A stretch of DNA of 64,000 nt, from assembly GCF_004358165.1 (NCBI RefSeq), contig NZ_SMTG01000005.1:124001-188000 (forward strand). The letters are read 5' to 3'. Each line of letters begins with the position of its first letter. The first letter of the stretch is position 1. The position numbers were made by a program, and so were the translations under genes. The notes under the pieces were generated by a model. That model ran no database searches. It saw nothing but the letters and a program-made list of their open reading frames with translations, and was not told the origin of the DNA. Origin of the DNA: Luteimonas terrae (GTDB lineage: Bacteria; Pseudomonadota; Gammaproteobacteria; Xanthomonadales; Xanthomonadaceae). Shown here in pieces: positions 50,328-59,472 of the stretch.

Positions 50328-50762
50328 GTGATCGTCAGATGCATTGCGAAATGGATGTCCGTCAGCTGCGCCGGGATCTGCGTGCTCGTGATGTCCGGAT
50401 GCGCCACACCGCAGGCCGCCGAGCCCCGCGGCAAGTGGCGACCGATCCACCAGTTCGCCGAATCGCCGCAGGCGATCCCGCTGCAGCGCGCCTACGTGTT
50501 CCAGGCATTTCCGTCCGACCCGACCCTCAAGGCGCTGCTCACGCGCTGGTCTGCCGATGCCGGCGTCGGGCTGTCCTACCGGCATGCGAACGACTACACG
50601 CTGCATGCGCCGGTGGCGCAGCTGCGGACGACGAGTCTTGAGCAGGCCGCGCAGGCCCTGTCCATCGCGTATGCAGCGCAGGGCGTGCGGGTCTCCGCAG
50701 AACGCGGCGGGCTGGTGGTCAGCGCGGTTGCGGGGGCAGCAACCGACGGCATCTCCGATTGA
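50328..50762 (+). CDS. virB7: VirB7 lipoprotein with C-terminal N0-like domain
   Basis: VirB7 is the outer membrane lipoprotein of the T4SS core complex. From GTG 50328 it has 144 residues with a basic n-region, a hydrophobic stretch and the lipobox MSGC. About 30 residues, probably binding VirB9, come next, and then a globular domain (about 70-140) of the N0/secretin-TonB short-domain type (TLKALLTRWSADAGVGLSY). Ordinary VirB7 proteins are only 40-60 residues; the extra N0 domain is a hallmark of the Xanthomonas X-T4SS. Other starts at 50301 and 50355 are possible. First gene of the virB operon. Confidence 0.85.
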   Translation: MIVRCIAKWMSVSCAGICVLVMSGCATPQAAEPRGKWRPIHQFAESPQAIPLQRAYVFQAFPSDPTLKALLTRWSADAGVGLSYRHANDYTLHAPVAQLRTTSLEQAAQALSIAYAAQGVRVSAERGGLVVSAVAGAATDGISD

Positions 50763-50770
50763 GCGCCGCC

Positions 50771-51631
50771 ATGTCCGTCCAGCAGACCGACTCGCCGGCG
50801 ATCGAACGCGCCATCGTACAGGGCGTCAGTTTCGAGTTGACCGTGGTCGACCAGATGCGACGCAGCGAGCGCCGGGCCTGGCGCATCGCCGCCTGCGCGG
50901 TGGCGATGTCGCTGCTGCTCGCCGGTGGTTACGTGCTGTTCCTGCCGCTGAAAGAGCGTGTGCCCTATCTCGTGATGGCCGACCCCTACACCGGCACGGC
51001 GAACGTGGCGCGACTGACCGGCAACTTCAACGAGCGGGACGTGACGATGGAAGAGGCGATCAACAAGAGCAACGTCGCCCAGTTCGTCCTAGCGCGCGAG
51101 TCCTACGATTCGGGGCTCATCGGTCAGCGCAACTGGCGGACCACGTTGTCGATGGCGGGCCCGGCGGTGGCGCCGGCATACATCGGCCTGCATGCCGAAC
51201 ACAATCCCGAGCGGCCGTTCCGGCTGTATGGCAGTGCGCGCTCGGTGCGCGTGCGGATCCTGAGCATCGTGCTGATCGGCGGCGGCGAGGGGCAGCGCCC
51301 TACGGGCGCCACGGTGCGCTTCCAGCGCAGTCTCTACGACAAGTCCAATGGGCGCGCCGAGCCGCTGGACGCGAAAATCGCGACGCTGGAGTTCGGCTAC
51401 CACGCCGAGTTGCGGCTCAATGACGAAGACCGCCTGATCAACCCGCTGGGGTTCCGCGTCTCGAACTATCGCGTCGACCATGACTTCGCGGCCGCGAGTC
51501 CGCCGGAGCGGGAGTTTCCCGCGCCTCGTGACACGTCGCACGCGCCTACGCCTCCGCCCGCGATGCCCGAGGCATTCGACGAAGCGCCGATGGATGGATC
51601 GGGCGCTGCGCCGGCAGGAGTTCTCCCATGA
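50771..51631 (+). CDS. virB8: T4SS inner membrane protein VirB8
   Basis: VirB8 is a bitopic inner membrane assembly factor of the T4SS. The 286-residue protein has a cytoplasmic N-terminus with FELTVVDQMRRSERRAW, one membrane helix at about 45-63 and the periplasmic NTF2-like domain (about 90-235) with the VRFQRSLYD and FGYHAEL stretches. A proline-rich tail of about 45 residues follows and is longer than usual. ATG 50771 is used; a TTG four codons earlier would overlap virB7. It overlaps virB9 by four bases. Confidence 0.9.
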   Translation: MSVQQTDSPAIERAIVQGVSFELTVVDQMRRSERRAWRIAACAVAMSLLLAGGYVLFLPLKERVPYLVMADPYTGTANVARLTGNFNERDVTMEEAINKSNVAQFVLARESYDSGLIGQRNWRTTLSMAGPAVAPAYIGLHAEHNPERPFRLYGSARSVRVRILSIVLIGGGEGQRPTGATVRFQRSLYDKSNGRAEPLDAKIATLEFGYHAELRLNDEDRLINPLGFRVSNYRVDHDFAAASPPEREFPAPRDTSHAPTPPPAMPEAFDEAPMDGSGAAPAGVLP

Positions 51632-52401
51632 ATCGATCGCTCTCGACGCCATGGACCGCGGTTCTGCTCGCATTCGCGTGGTCCGCCGGACCAGCGCCCG
51701 CCTCGGCGCAGACCGTGGAGACCTACGCCTATCAGCCTGACGCCATCTACCAGGTCCGCGCCGGCCTCGGCATCACGACCCAGATCGAACTCAGCCAGCA
51801 CGAGGACATCCTCGACTACAGCAGCGGCTTCAGCGGCGGCTGGGAGATCAGTCGTCGCGACAACGTGTTCTACGTCAAGCCGCGCAACGTGGACGTCGAT
51901 ACCAACCTGCTGGTGCGAACCGCTGCGCACGCCTACATCTTCGAGCTGAAAGTCGTGGCCACGGACTGGCGCTCGCTCGACCAGGCACGCGCGGCGGGCG
52001 TGCAGTACAAGATCCGCTTCGGCTATCCGGCCGACACGCGATTCGCGGCCGACGCCGCAAGCGCGCCGGAAACGCCTGCGGAACTCAGTACCGCGGTGGA
52101 TCCCGGCCGGCACTACCACTTCCGGTACGACTACACCCAGCACCGGCGCACGCCGCACTGGCTGGTGCCGTCGACCGTCTATGACGACCGCCGCTTCACC
52201 TACATCCGCATGGGCGACCGCGGCCGGTTTCCCAGCGGCAATTTTCCGGCCGTGTTCGCACGCGACAACGAGGACGGCGACGAGTTCGTGGTCAATTCGA
52301 CGGTCGAAGACGACGTGATCGTCGTCCACGGCACCTATCCCTTCCTGGTCGTGCGCCATGGCGCGCACGTGGTCGGTCTGCGCAGGAGTGCCGAGCCGTG
52401 A
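51628..52401 (+). CDS. virB9: T4SS core complex protein VirB9
   Basis: The 257-residue periplasmic/outer membrane core component has a signal peptide ending near ASAQ (residue 28), an N-terminal beta domain (YQVRAGLGITTQIEL) and a C-terminal domain that binds VirB7 (WLVPSTVYDDRRFTYIRM). It ends in the VVHGTYPFLVVRHG segment. With VirB7 and VirB10 it forms the outer membrane core ring. Both ends overlap neighbours by four bases. Confidence 0.92.
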   Translation: MNRSLSTPWTAVLLAFAWSAGPAPASAQTVETYAYQPDAIYQVRAGLGITTQIELSQHEDILDYSSGFSGGWEISRRDNVFYVKPRNVDVDTNLLVRTAAHAYIFELKVVATDWRSLDQARAAGVQYKIRFGYPADTRFAADAASAPETPAELSTAVDPGRHYHFRYDYTQHRRTPHWLVPSTVYDDRRFTYIRMGDRGRFPSGNFPAVFARDNEDGDEFVVNSTVEDDVIVVHGTYPFLVVRHGAHVVGLRRSAEP

Positions 52402-53585
52402 GCGGACATCCGAATGAACCGGATCGCCCGGCCGCCGGGGCCGGCAATCCCTACGAGGCGCGCGCAGGCGTGCAGCCGCTGGATCTGGACGCCGATGCAC
52501 CGGTCCTGCGTGCATCGGAGGTCCAGCGCCTCAACCGGCGTGCGCTCGTGTTTCTGGCCGGCATCGTGCTGCTGCTCGGCGGACTCGCGTTCTGGGTCTT
52601 CGCTGGCGGTTCGGGCGTACAACCCGAACAGGTCCGGACACCGACACCGGAACAGGTGGTGATCCCGGCCGCGCCACGCGACCTGCCGGAGTTGCCGGTG
52701 CCACGGCCGGTCGCGTTGGAACCGGAGCTGCCACCGCTGCCGGTGATCGACGACCCGCGTCCGCCCGCGGCATCCGGCGGCCTGATGGAGGCGATGCCGG
52801 GCAGCGGCATGTTCTCCGGCACGCCGTTGCCCTCGCTCCTCGAGCGGCGCATGCAGGATGCCGGAGGCGCTGCGATGGCAGGCACCCCGGAACTTCATGG
52901 CGGCGGCATGCCGGGCGTGCCCGGGATGGGGGCTTCCGCCACGACGCCGTCGGTCACCCAGGCGCCCGCCGATGGTCCGACCAGTGCGCGTCCGCTCTAC
53001 GCGCCCGACACCCTGCTGCTGCGCGGCACCTACATCCGCTGCGTGCTGCAGTCGCGCGTCATCAGCGACTTCCCCGGCTACACCTCCTGCATCGTCACCG
53101 AGCCGGTGTACTCGGTGAACGGCCGGCGCCTGCTGCTGCCGCGCGGCTCGAAGGTCATGGGCTACTACAACGCCGACAGCGTCATCGGCGACCGCGCGGC
53201 GATCGTCTGGGACCGCATCACCACGCCGACCGGCCTCGACGTCAACATGCGCAGCCCCGGTGTCGACAACCTCGGCGCGGCCGGCAATCCCGGTCACTAC
53301 AGCGCGCACTGGGGCCAGCGCATCGCATCGGCCTTGCTGATCAGCGTGCTCAGCGATGCGTTCAAGTACGCCGGCGCCGAGCACGGACCCCAGCAGAATT
53401 CGATCGGCAACGGATTCGTGGTGCAGAGCCCTTACGAAAGCAACACCGCACGCACGCTGGAGCGGATGGCCAACATGGCGCTGGAGCGCAACATGGCGCG
53501 GCCACCGACGGTCACGATCAACCAGGGCGCGCTGGTCAACGTCTACGTCGCACGCGACGTCGATTTCTCCGCGGTCGTGCGCTGA
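52398..53585 (+). CDS. virB10: T4SS core complex protein VirB10
   Basis: VirB10 spans both membranes and forms the outer membrane pore. The 395-residue protein has a cytoplasmic N-terminus, one membrane helix at about 49-68, a long proline-rich periplasmic linker (75-200), and the C-terminal beta-barrel domain (205-395) with LLLRGTYIRCVLQS, TEPVYSVNGRRLLLPRGS and the antenna region around 320-350. The start is GTG 52398, overlapping virB9. Confidence 0.93.
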   Translation: MSGHPNEPDRPAAGAGNPYEARAGVQPLDLDADAPVLRASEVQRLNRRALVFLAGIVLLLGGLAFWVFAGGSGVQPEQVRTPTPEQVVIPAAPRDLPELPVPRPVALEPELPPLPVIDDPRPPAASGGLMEAMPGSGMFSGTPLPSLLERRMQDAGGAAMAGTPELHGGGMPGVPGMGASATTPSVTQAPADGPTSARPLYAPDTLLLRGTYIRCVLQSRVISDFPGYTSCIVTEPVYSVNGRRLLLPRGSKVMGYYNADSVIGDRAAIVWDRITTPTGLDVNMRSPGVDNLGAAGNPGHYSAHWGQRIASALLISVLSDAFKYAGAEHGPQQNSIGNGFVVQSPYESNTARTLERMANMALERNMARPPTVTINQGALVNVYVARDVDFSAVVR

Positions 53586-53593
53586 GGCCGGAC

Positions 53594-54631
53594 ATGGACC
53601 TGCCCGCTGCCACCGTCGCCAACCTGTCGAACCGGTTCCTCGACTACCAGTACACGGTACTGGGAATCGAGGCGCACATGCAGTCGCCGGACGTCACAGA
53701 AATCTGCATCAACCGCCCCGGCGAGCTGTATCTGGAAACGCGTGCGGGTTGGCGTCGTGAGGAGGTGCCGTCGCTGACCTTCGAACGCGCGCGCCAGTTC
53801 TGCACATCGATCGTCAACGAGAGCAACACCGGACAGCGCATCACCGACGCCGACCCGATGGTGTCGCTGACGTTTCCGACCGGACAGCGTGCGCAGTTCG
53901 TGATTCCGCCGGCCTGCGACGCCGGGCGGGTGTCGATCACGATCCGGCTGCCATCGCACGCCGCGCGCACGCTCGACGATTACGAGCGCGACGGCTTCTT
54001 CGCCGACATTCCCGAACAGGCGACGGCGATCGCCGATCATGATCTCGAACTGCTTGCGTTGCGCCGTGCGCGCGATTATGCGCAGTTCTTCCGCAAGGCC
54101 GTGCGCTATCGCAAGAACATCGTGGTGTCCGGCGCGACCGGCAGCGGCAAGACCACCTTCATGAAATCGCTGGTCGATCACATTCCGGACCAGGAACGGC
54201 TGGTCACGATCGAGGACGCGCGCGAACTGTTCCTCGCCCAGCCGAACATCGTGCATCTGCTGTATTCCAAGGGTGGGCAGGGCACCGGCAACGTCACAGC
54301 CAAGAGCTGCATGGAAGCCTGTCTGCGTATGAAGCCGGACCGGATCATCCTGGCCGAGCTGCGTGGCGACGAGTCCTTCTACTTCATCCGCAACTGCGCG
54401 TCGGGCCATCCGGGGTCGATCACCAGCTGCCATGCCGGCAGCACCGCCCAGACCTGGGACCAGCTGGCCCTGATGGTCAAGGCATCCAGCGAGGGCGCGG
54501 GCCTCGAATTCGATGTGATCAAGCGCCTGCTGCGGATGACGATCGAGATCGTGGTCCACATCAAGGCGCATGCGGGCCGCCGGTTCATCACCGGTATCGA
54601 CTTCGATCCGGAGCGGGGGCTGGCGGCATGA
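53594..54631 (+). CDS. virB11: T4SS ATPase VirB11
   Basis: This hexameric cytoplasmic AAA+-like ATPase powers T4SS assembly and substrate transfer. The 345-residue protein has an N-terminal domain with EICINRPGELYLE, the Walker A loop GATGSGKT (180-187), an Asp box ERLVTIEDARELF, a Walker B region IILAELRG and the His box GHPGSITSCHAG. Complete and of normal length; eight bases after virB10. Confidence 0.95.
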   Translation: MDLPAATVANLSNRFLDYQYTVLGIEAHMQSPDVTEICINRPGELYLETRAGWRREEVPSLTFERARQFCTSIVNESNTGQRITDADPMVSLTFPTGQRAQFVIPPACDAGRVSITIRLPSHAARTLDDYERDGFFADIPEQATAIADHDLELLALRRARDYAQFFRKAVRYRKNIVVSGATGSGKTTFMKSLVDHIPDQERLVTIEDARELFLAQPNIVHLLYSKGGQGTGNVTAKSCMEACLRMKPDRIILAELRGDESFYFIRNCASGHPGSITSCHAGSTAQTWDQLALMVKASSEGAGLEFDVIKRLLRMTIEIVVHIKAHAGRRFITGIDFDPERGLAA

Positions 54632-54686
54632 GTCTGACGCACGTCACATCTGCGCAACTGTGCCGCCCCGCATTGGAGAAGATCTG

Positions 54687-55445
54687 ATGCTGCCGGGCAT
54701 GGAGCTGATGGGCTGCACCGATCTCGCCGTGCCGGCAGAGGTGATGCATCACGTCGTGGGGGTCGAGTCGTCATGGAATCCGTTCGCGATCGGCGTGGTC
54801 GGCGGACGACTGGCGCGCCAGCCCCGAACGCTGGAGGAAGCCCTGTCGACCAGTCGCATGCTTGAGCGCGAGGGATACAACTTCTCGCTGGGTCTGGCGC
54901 AGGTCAATCGGCACAACTTCGCCAGACAGGGCCTGCAGACCCACGAGCAGGCGTTCGACGTCTGTCCGAACCTGCGTGCCGGCGCGCGCATTCTCGCCGA
55001 CTGCCATCGCCGGGCGAACGGCGATTGGGGCAAGGCCTTCAGCTGCTACTACTCGGGCAACTTCACCACCGGGTTCCGGCACGGTTATGTACAGAAGGTG
55101 CTGGCGTCCTGGCAGGGCGCGGCGTCGGCGTCCGCGATTCCGGTGATCCGGCGTACACCGGCGGCGTCGGTGACGCAGCGCACGCCGGCCCTGCCGTCAC
55201 GCGTGACACGGCGTGTCCAGGAAGCTGCAGCCGTGCAGCCACCAACGGGCGCTGCACCGCAGGCGCCCGCGCCGGCCGCCGAACTCGAGCGCCTGGCGGC
55301 GACTCCCGAGTCCGGTCCCTCCACGGATGACGCACCGGTCACGGTGCAGCTGACCGGCGCGCGCCCTGCGCCCGCTGCCGCTCCCGCGGCCGAGAGTTCG
55401 CAGACCGGGCAACGCCCGGCGCGCGATACGGCCTTCGTGTTCTGA
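54687..55445 (+). CDS. virB1: VirB1-like lytic transglycosylase
   Basis: VirB1 opens the peptidoglycan so the secretion channel can be built. The 252-residue protein has a soluble lytic transglycosylase domain (1-165) with the catalytic Glu in GVESSWNPFA (residue 27), the SLGLAQVN motif and the CYYSGNFTTG loop. A low-complexity alanine/proline-rich tail follows. No clear signal peptide is seen from ATG 54687, which I chose for its GGAGA site; the protein may reach the periplasm by another route, or the start may differ. Confidence 0.88.
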   Translation: MLPGMELMGCTDLAVPAEVMHHVVGVESSWNPFAIGVVGGRLARQPRTLEEALSTSRMLEREGYNFSLGLAQVNRHNFARQGLQTHEQAFDVCPNLRAGARILADCHRRANGDWGKAFSCYYSGNFTTGFRHGYVQKVLASWQGAASASAIPVIRRTPAASVTQRTPALPSRVTRRVQEAAAVQPPTGAAPQAPAPAAELERLAATPESGPSTDDAPVTVQLTGARPAPAAAPAAESSQTGQRPARDTAFVF

Positions 55446-55499
55446 ACTTCCTTCGCGCGCAGCACGGCCGCCCGTACCGATCACCAGAGGAGACACACG

Positions 55500-55877
55500 A
55501 TGCAATCGAACATTCGCAAGTCCGTCCACCGGATCTTGGGCCCCCTGCAACGTCCGGTCGCCACGACCGCGATGCTGGCGCTCGTGCCCGGGATCGCCCT
55601 GGCGCAGGACGTCGCGGGCGCGACCACCCGCGTCCAGAGTTTCTTCGGCAACATCAATGCGCTGCTGAATGTCGCGTCGATTGCCGTGGTCACCATCGCG
55701 ATCATTTTCGCGGGCTACCAGATCGCCTTCAATCACAAGCGCATCGGCGATGTCGCACCGGTCCTGATCGGCGGCTTCCTGATCGGCGCCGCGGCACAGA
55801 TCGCGAAGATGCTGCTGCCGACCGATGTGACATCCACCGCACTCGTCATCGCCGGGCAGCTGTCGACCTATGCGTAA
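55500..55877 (+). CDS. virB2: T4SS pilin VirB2
   Basis: VirB2 is the major pilin/channel subunit. The 125-residue precursor has a long signal peptide ending near GIALAQD (about residue 36) and two hydrophobic helices (about 55-75 and 83-105) joined by a basic turn (NHKRIGD), the usual VirB2 design. An AGAGGAG site precedes ATG 55500. It overlaps virB3 by eight bases. Confidence 0.88.
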   Translation: MQSNIRKSVHRILGPLQRPVATTAMLALVPGIALAQDVAGATTRVQSFFGNINALLNVASIAVVTIAIIFAGYQIAFNHKRIGDVAPVLIGGFLIGAAAQIAKMLLPTDVTSTALVIAGQLSTYA

Positions 55878-56190
55878 AGACGTGCTCTTCCGCGGCTGCA
55901 CGCGCCCGCCCATGTTCATGGGCGTGCCCTACGTGCCGTTCGCGATCGGCGCCGGGGCGTGTCTGCTGCTCACCTTCTACATCGACATGTTCTTCCTGGC
56001 ATTGCTGCCGGTCGTGGTCATGGTGATGCGGCAGATGGCCCGGCGCGACGAAATGATCTTCCGCCTGCTGGGCCTGCGCTGGACGTTCCGGCTGCGCGCC
56101 CGCAACGTCGATCGCAAGGCAGAGGGTGTCTGGGTGTTCACGCCCAATACCTACCGTCCCACCTTCCACGCTGGACCGGAGGTCGGCTGA
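55870..56190 (+). CDS. virB3: T4SS inner membrane protein VirB3
   Basis: The 106-residue protein works with VirB4 in the inner membrane complex. It begins RKDVLFRGCTRPPMFMGVP, the family N-terminus, followed by a hydrophobic region (25-52) and a basic cytoplasmic tail. It overlaps virB2 and lies two bases before virB4, as usual for the pair. Confidence 0.9.
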   Translation: MRKDVLFRGCTRPPMFMGVPYVPFAIGAGACLLLTFYIDMFFLALLPVVVMVMRQMARRDEMIFRLLGLRWTFRLRARNVDRKAEGVWVFTPNTYRPTFHAGPEVG

Positions 56191-56192
56191 GC

Positions 56193-58670
56193 ATGCGCGC
56201 GCCCGCCACCTCGATCGCAGAGTTCGTGCCGTTCTCGGCCCATGTCTCGGCCCACGTGGTCAAAACCACAGGCGGCGACTATCTACTGACGTGGCGACTG
56301 GCGGGTCTGCCCTTCGTGGGACGCGAGGCCTGGGAACTCGAGCATCGCCACGGCAGCTTCAACCGCCTGTTGCAGACGCTGCGCGCTCCCGATTTCGTCA
56401 ACGTGGCGTTCTGGGTGCACGACGTGCGCCGACGCGGCCGCATCGGCATGCGGGGCGACTTCGCGCAGGCCTTCAACCAGGACCTGTCCGATGCCTACTT
56501 CGCGGCGCTGTCGTCGCAGAAGATCATGCAGAACGAGCTGTATCTGACGATGCTGTTCCGACCGGTCGTCACCGGCCGCAAGTTCGTCGAGAGATCCAGC
56601 GACCGGACGCGCCTGCAGGCCGAGCAGGACCAGCATGTCGCCAAACTCGACGAGCTGGCGGGCAACGTGGAGGCGGTGCTGAAGGACTATGCCCCGGTGC
56701 GGCTGGGCATGTACGAGGGCGCCAGCGGCGTGGTGTTCTCCAGCACGCTGGAACTGTTCGCCTATCTGCTCAATCGCATCGACGAGCCGGTGCCGGTGCT
56801 GCGTGCCCCGGTCTGCGACTACCTGGCGGTCAGCCGCCACACGTTCTCGGCCCGCAGCGGTGACTTCGTGGTCAGCCCGCCCGGCGCGGACCATCGTTAC
56901 GGCGCGATCCTCAACATCAAGGAATACACCGACGCCACCTGGCCGGGCATCCTCAACACGCTCAAGTACCTGGATTTCGAGTACGTCATCACCCATTCCT
57001 TCAGCCCGATGGGGCGGCAGGACGCGCTCAAGGTGCTCGACCGGACCAAGGGCATGATGATCTCCTCCGGCGACAAGGCCGTCAGCCAGATCGTCGAGCT
57101 CGACCATGCGATGGACGAGATCGCCTCGGGCAACTTCGTGCTTGGCGAGTACCACTTCATCATGGCCCTGTACGCCGCCGACCAGCAGGCGTTGGCGCAG
57201 CAGATCGCCACCGCGCGCGCCGAGCTTTCGAACGCCGGCTTCGTCTCGGTGAAGGAGGATCTGGCCGTCAGTGCGTCGTTCTATTCGCAGCTGCCGGGCA
57301 ACTGGAAATTCCGCACACGACTGGCCAGCTTGAGTTCACTGAATTTCCTCGGCCTGTCGCCGCTGCACAACTTCGCGACCGGCAAGGCGGCGCGCAACCC
57401 CTGGGGCGATGCGGTCACGGCCCTGCAGACCACCAATGGGCAGCCCTACTGGTTCAATTTCCATGCCACTCACCCGGCCGAGGACTCGCTGGGCGAGAAG
57501 GCCATCGGCAACACCATGGTCATCGGCAAGTCGGGCACCGGCAAGACCGCGCTGATCAACTTCCTGCTCAGCCAGGTGCAGAAGTTCGATCCCGTCCCGA
57601 CGATCTTCTTCTTCGACAAGGATCGCGGCGCCGAGATCTTCGTGCGTGCCTGCGGTGGTGCCTACCTGGCCTTGGAGAACGGGGCGCCCACGGGCTTCAA
57701 TCCCTTCCAGTGCGCGCGGACCGATGCCAACGTCCAGTTTCTGGCCGGACTCATACGCACGCTGGCCGGGAAGACCCAGTACACCGCGCGCGAGGACGAG
57801 GACATCCGTCGGGCGGTCGAGAGCATCCTCGACATGCCACCGCCGTTGCGCTCGATGGGCAACTTCCAGAAGAGCCTGCCCAACATGGGCGACGACGGCC
57901 TGTATGCGCGCCTGCGCAAGTGGACTGCCGGCCATGCGCTGGGCTGGGTGTTCGACAATCCGATGGATCTGATCGATCTCGATCGCGCCCACATCATCGG
58001 GTTCGACTACACCGATCTGCTCGACAACCCGGAAGTGCGGGTGCCGGTGATCAACTATCTGCTGCATCGGCTCGAAGCGCTGATCGACGGCCGGCCGCTG
58101 ATCTACGTGATGGACGAGTTCTGGAAGATTCTCGATGGTGGCGGCGCGCTCAAGGACTTCGCCCGCAACAAGCAGAAGACCATCCGCAAGCAGAACGGCC
58201 TGGGCATCTTCGCAACCCAGAGTCCGGAAGATGCACTGTCCAGCGACATCTCCGCCGCCCTGATCGAACAGACCGCGACGCTGATCCTGCTCCCCAACCC
58301 GAATGCCGCGCGCAAGGACTACGTCGACGGCCTGAAGCTGACCGATGCCGAGTTCGAGGTCGTGCGTGCGCTCGACGAGCGCTCGCGGTGCTTCCTGGTC
58401 AAGCAGGGCCACGCGTCCACCGTGTGCCAGCTGAACCTGCGCGGCATGGATGACGCGCTCGCGGTGATCTCGGCGAGTACCGACAACATCGACGTCATGC
58501 ACCGCGTACTGATCGAAGCGGCGTCGTCGAGAGGTGTCGATGTCGGCGACCTTGCGCCAGAACAGTGGTTGCCCGCGTTCCAGGCGCAACGCAAAGGCGC
58601 CGACCGTGAAACAGGACGACCGGGCACGTCCGATACTCGACCGCGCGAGGTTGTCGCGGAAGACCGATGA
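56193..58670 (+). CDS. virB4: T4SS ATPase VirB4
   Basis: VirB4 is the large assembly ATPase at the base of the T4SS. The 825-residue protein has an N-terminal domain (1-420), then the Walker A loop GKSGTGKT (about 445-452), IFFFDKDRGAEIFVRA, a Walker B LIYVMDEFWKIL, and the ATQSPEDAL and ALIEQTATLILLPNP stretches. ATG 56193 is chosen because it gives the standard beginning and length; the open frame extends into virB3. All ATPase motifs look intact. Confidence 0.95.
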   Translation: MRAPATSIAEFVPFSAHVSAHVVKTTGGDYLLTWRLAGLPFVGREAWELEHRHGSFNRLLQTLRAPDFVNVAFWVHDVRRRGRIGMRGDFAQAFNQDLSDAYFAALSSQKIMQNELYLTMLFRPVVTGRKFVERSSDRTRLQAEQDQHVAKLDELAGNVEAVLKDYAPVRLGMYEGASGVVFSSTLELFAYLLNRIDEPVPVLRAPVCDYLAVSRHTFSARSGDFVVSPPGADHRYGAILNIKEYTDATWPGILNTLKYLDFEYVITHSFSPMGRQDALKVLDRTKGMMISSGDKAVSQIVELDHAMDEIASGNFVLGEYHFIMALYAADQQALAQQIATARAELSNAGFVSVKEDLAVSASFYSQLPGNWKFRTRLASLSSLNFLGLSPLHNFATGKAARNPWGDAVTALQTTNGQPYWFNFHATHPAEDSLGEKAIGNTMVIGKSGTGKTALINFLLSQVQKFDPVPTIFFFDKDRGAEIFVRACGGAYLALENGAPTGFNPFQCARTDANVQFLAGLIRTLAGKTQYTAREDEDIRRAVESILDMPPPLRSMGNFQKSLPNMGDDGLYARLRKWTAGHALGWVFDNPMDLIDLDRAHIIGFDYTDLLDNPEVRVPVINYLLHRLEALIDGRPLIYVMDEFWKILDGGGALKDFARNKQKTIRKQNGLGIFATQSPEDALSSDISAALIEQTATLILLPNPNAARKDYVDGLKLTDAEFEVVRALDERSRCFLVKQGHASTVCQLNLRGMDDALAVISASTDNIDVMHRVLIEAASSRGVDVGDLAPEQWLPAFQAQRKGADRETGRPGTSDTRPREVVAEDR

Positions 58671-58704
58671 ACGCGCCAGTGCCCGCAGACACAGGAGGTG
58701 TCCC

Positions 58705-59454
58705 ATGAAACGCATCGAGCCTTCGAACACCTATGGTTTCGCGAGCGGGCTGCAGAGAACCTGCGGTATCCGCGTCGCCTGGCCGCGCGCGAGGCGACGG
58801 TTCGCCGTCGCGATCGCCGTGGCTGGCGTTTTGGCGACGGGCGTCGCCGCAGCCGCCTGGCAGGTCCATGACCGCGACACCTATCGTCAGGTGCAGGAAC
58901 TCCGCGAACGCATCGGCGGTAACAGCAGCAACACCGTGGTCGGCGAGCTGCAGAAGGTCAACACGCGACTGCGCGTGGACCACACACCGACCGGCGCGAC
59001 CGTCGCGATGGTGGCCGAGCCGGAAGGCACCGCGAAGCTCGACCCCACGTCGCCATCCGCCGCGCCGCTCAGCATCGGCCGGATGTGCCCGTCCGGCGTG
59101 CTGAGCGCACTGGGCGAGCGGCAACGCATCCTGTGCCGGGAACTGGTGCAGACCGAACTCGCCCAGTACACGTTCTCGATGCGCATGTTCGAACGGGCCG
59201 CCGAGCATCACGCCAGGCTCGAAGCCATCGAGCAGCGTCGCCGCGCGCTGGGGATCGAGGACTATGCGGACCTGCAGTCCAATTCCAACGAGTTGCTGGC
59301 ACTGACCGCGCTGATGGACAACGACCGCGACCGCTACCAGACCTACATGCGTGCCTACGAGGCGCGCGTGGCCCACATCCGGCAGACGCAGATCGCGCTG
59401 ACGCGCAACGTGTTCAAGGGCAGGGGTGGCGTGGACGTGCCCACTTCGCTGTAA
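58705..59454 (+). CDS. virB5: VirB5-like T4SS protein
   Basis: The 249-residue protein encoded between virB4 and virB6 has an N-terminal hydrophobic segment (about 33-53) after a basic stretch, likely a signal anchor or uncleaved signal. A mostly helical periplasmic domain with two cysteines (RMCPSG and ILCREL) follows. Position and helical build fit VirB5, a minor pilus/tip subunit, but primary sequence is poorly conserved in that family, so the call rests mainly on context. ATG 58705 has an excellent AGGAGGTG site. Confidence 0.7.
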   Translation: MKRIEPSNTYGFASGLQRTCGIRVAWPRARRRFAVAIAVAGVLATGVAAAAWQVHDRDTYRQVQELRERIGGNSSNTVVGELQKVNTRLRVDHTPTGATVAMVAEPEGTAKLDPTSPSAAPLSIGRMCPSGVLSALGERQRILCRELVQTELAQYTFSMRMFERAAEHHARLEAIEQRRRALGIEDYADLQSNSNELLALTALMDNDRDRYQTYMRAYEARVAHIRQTQIALTRNVFKGRGGVDVPTSL

Positions 59455-59472
59455 ACGCACCGGGAGTTCGAC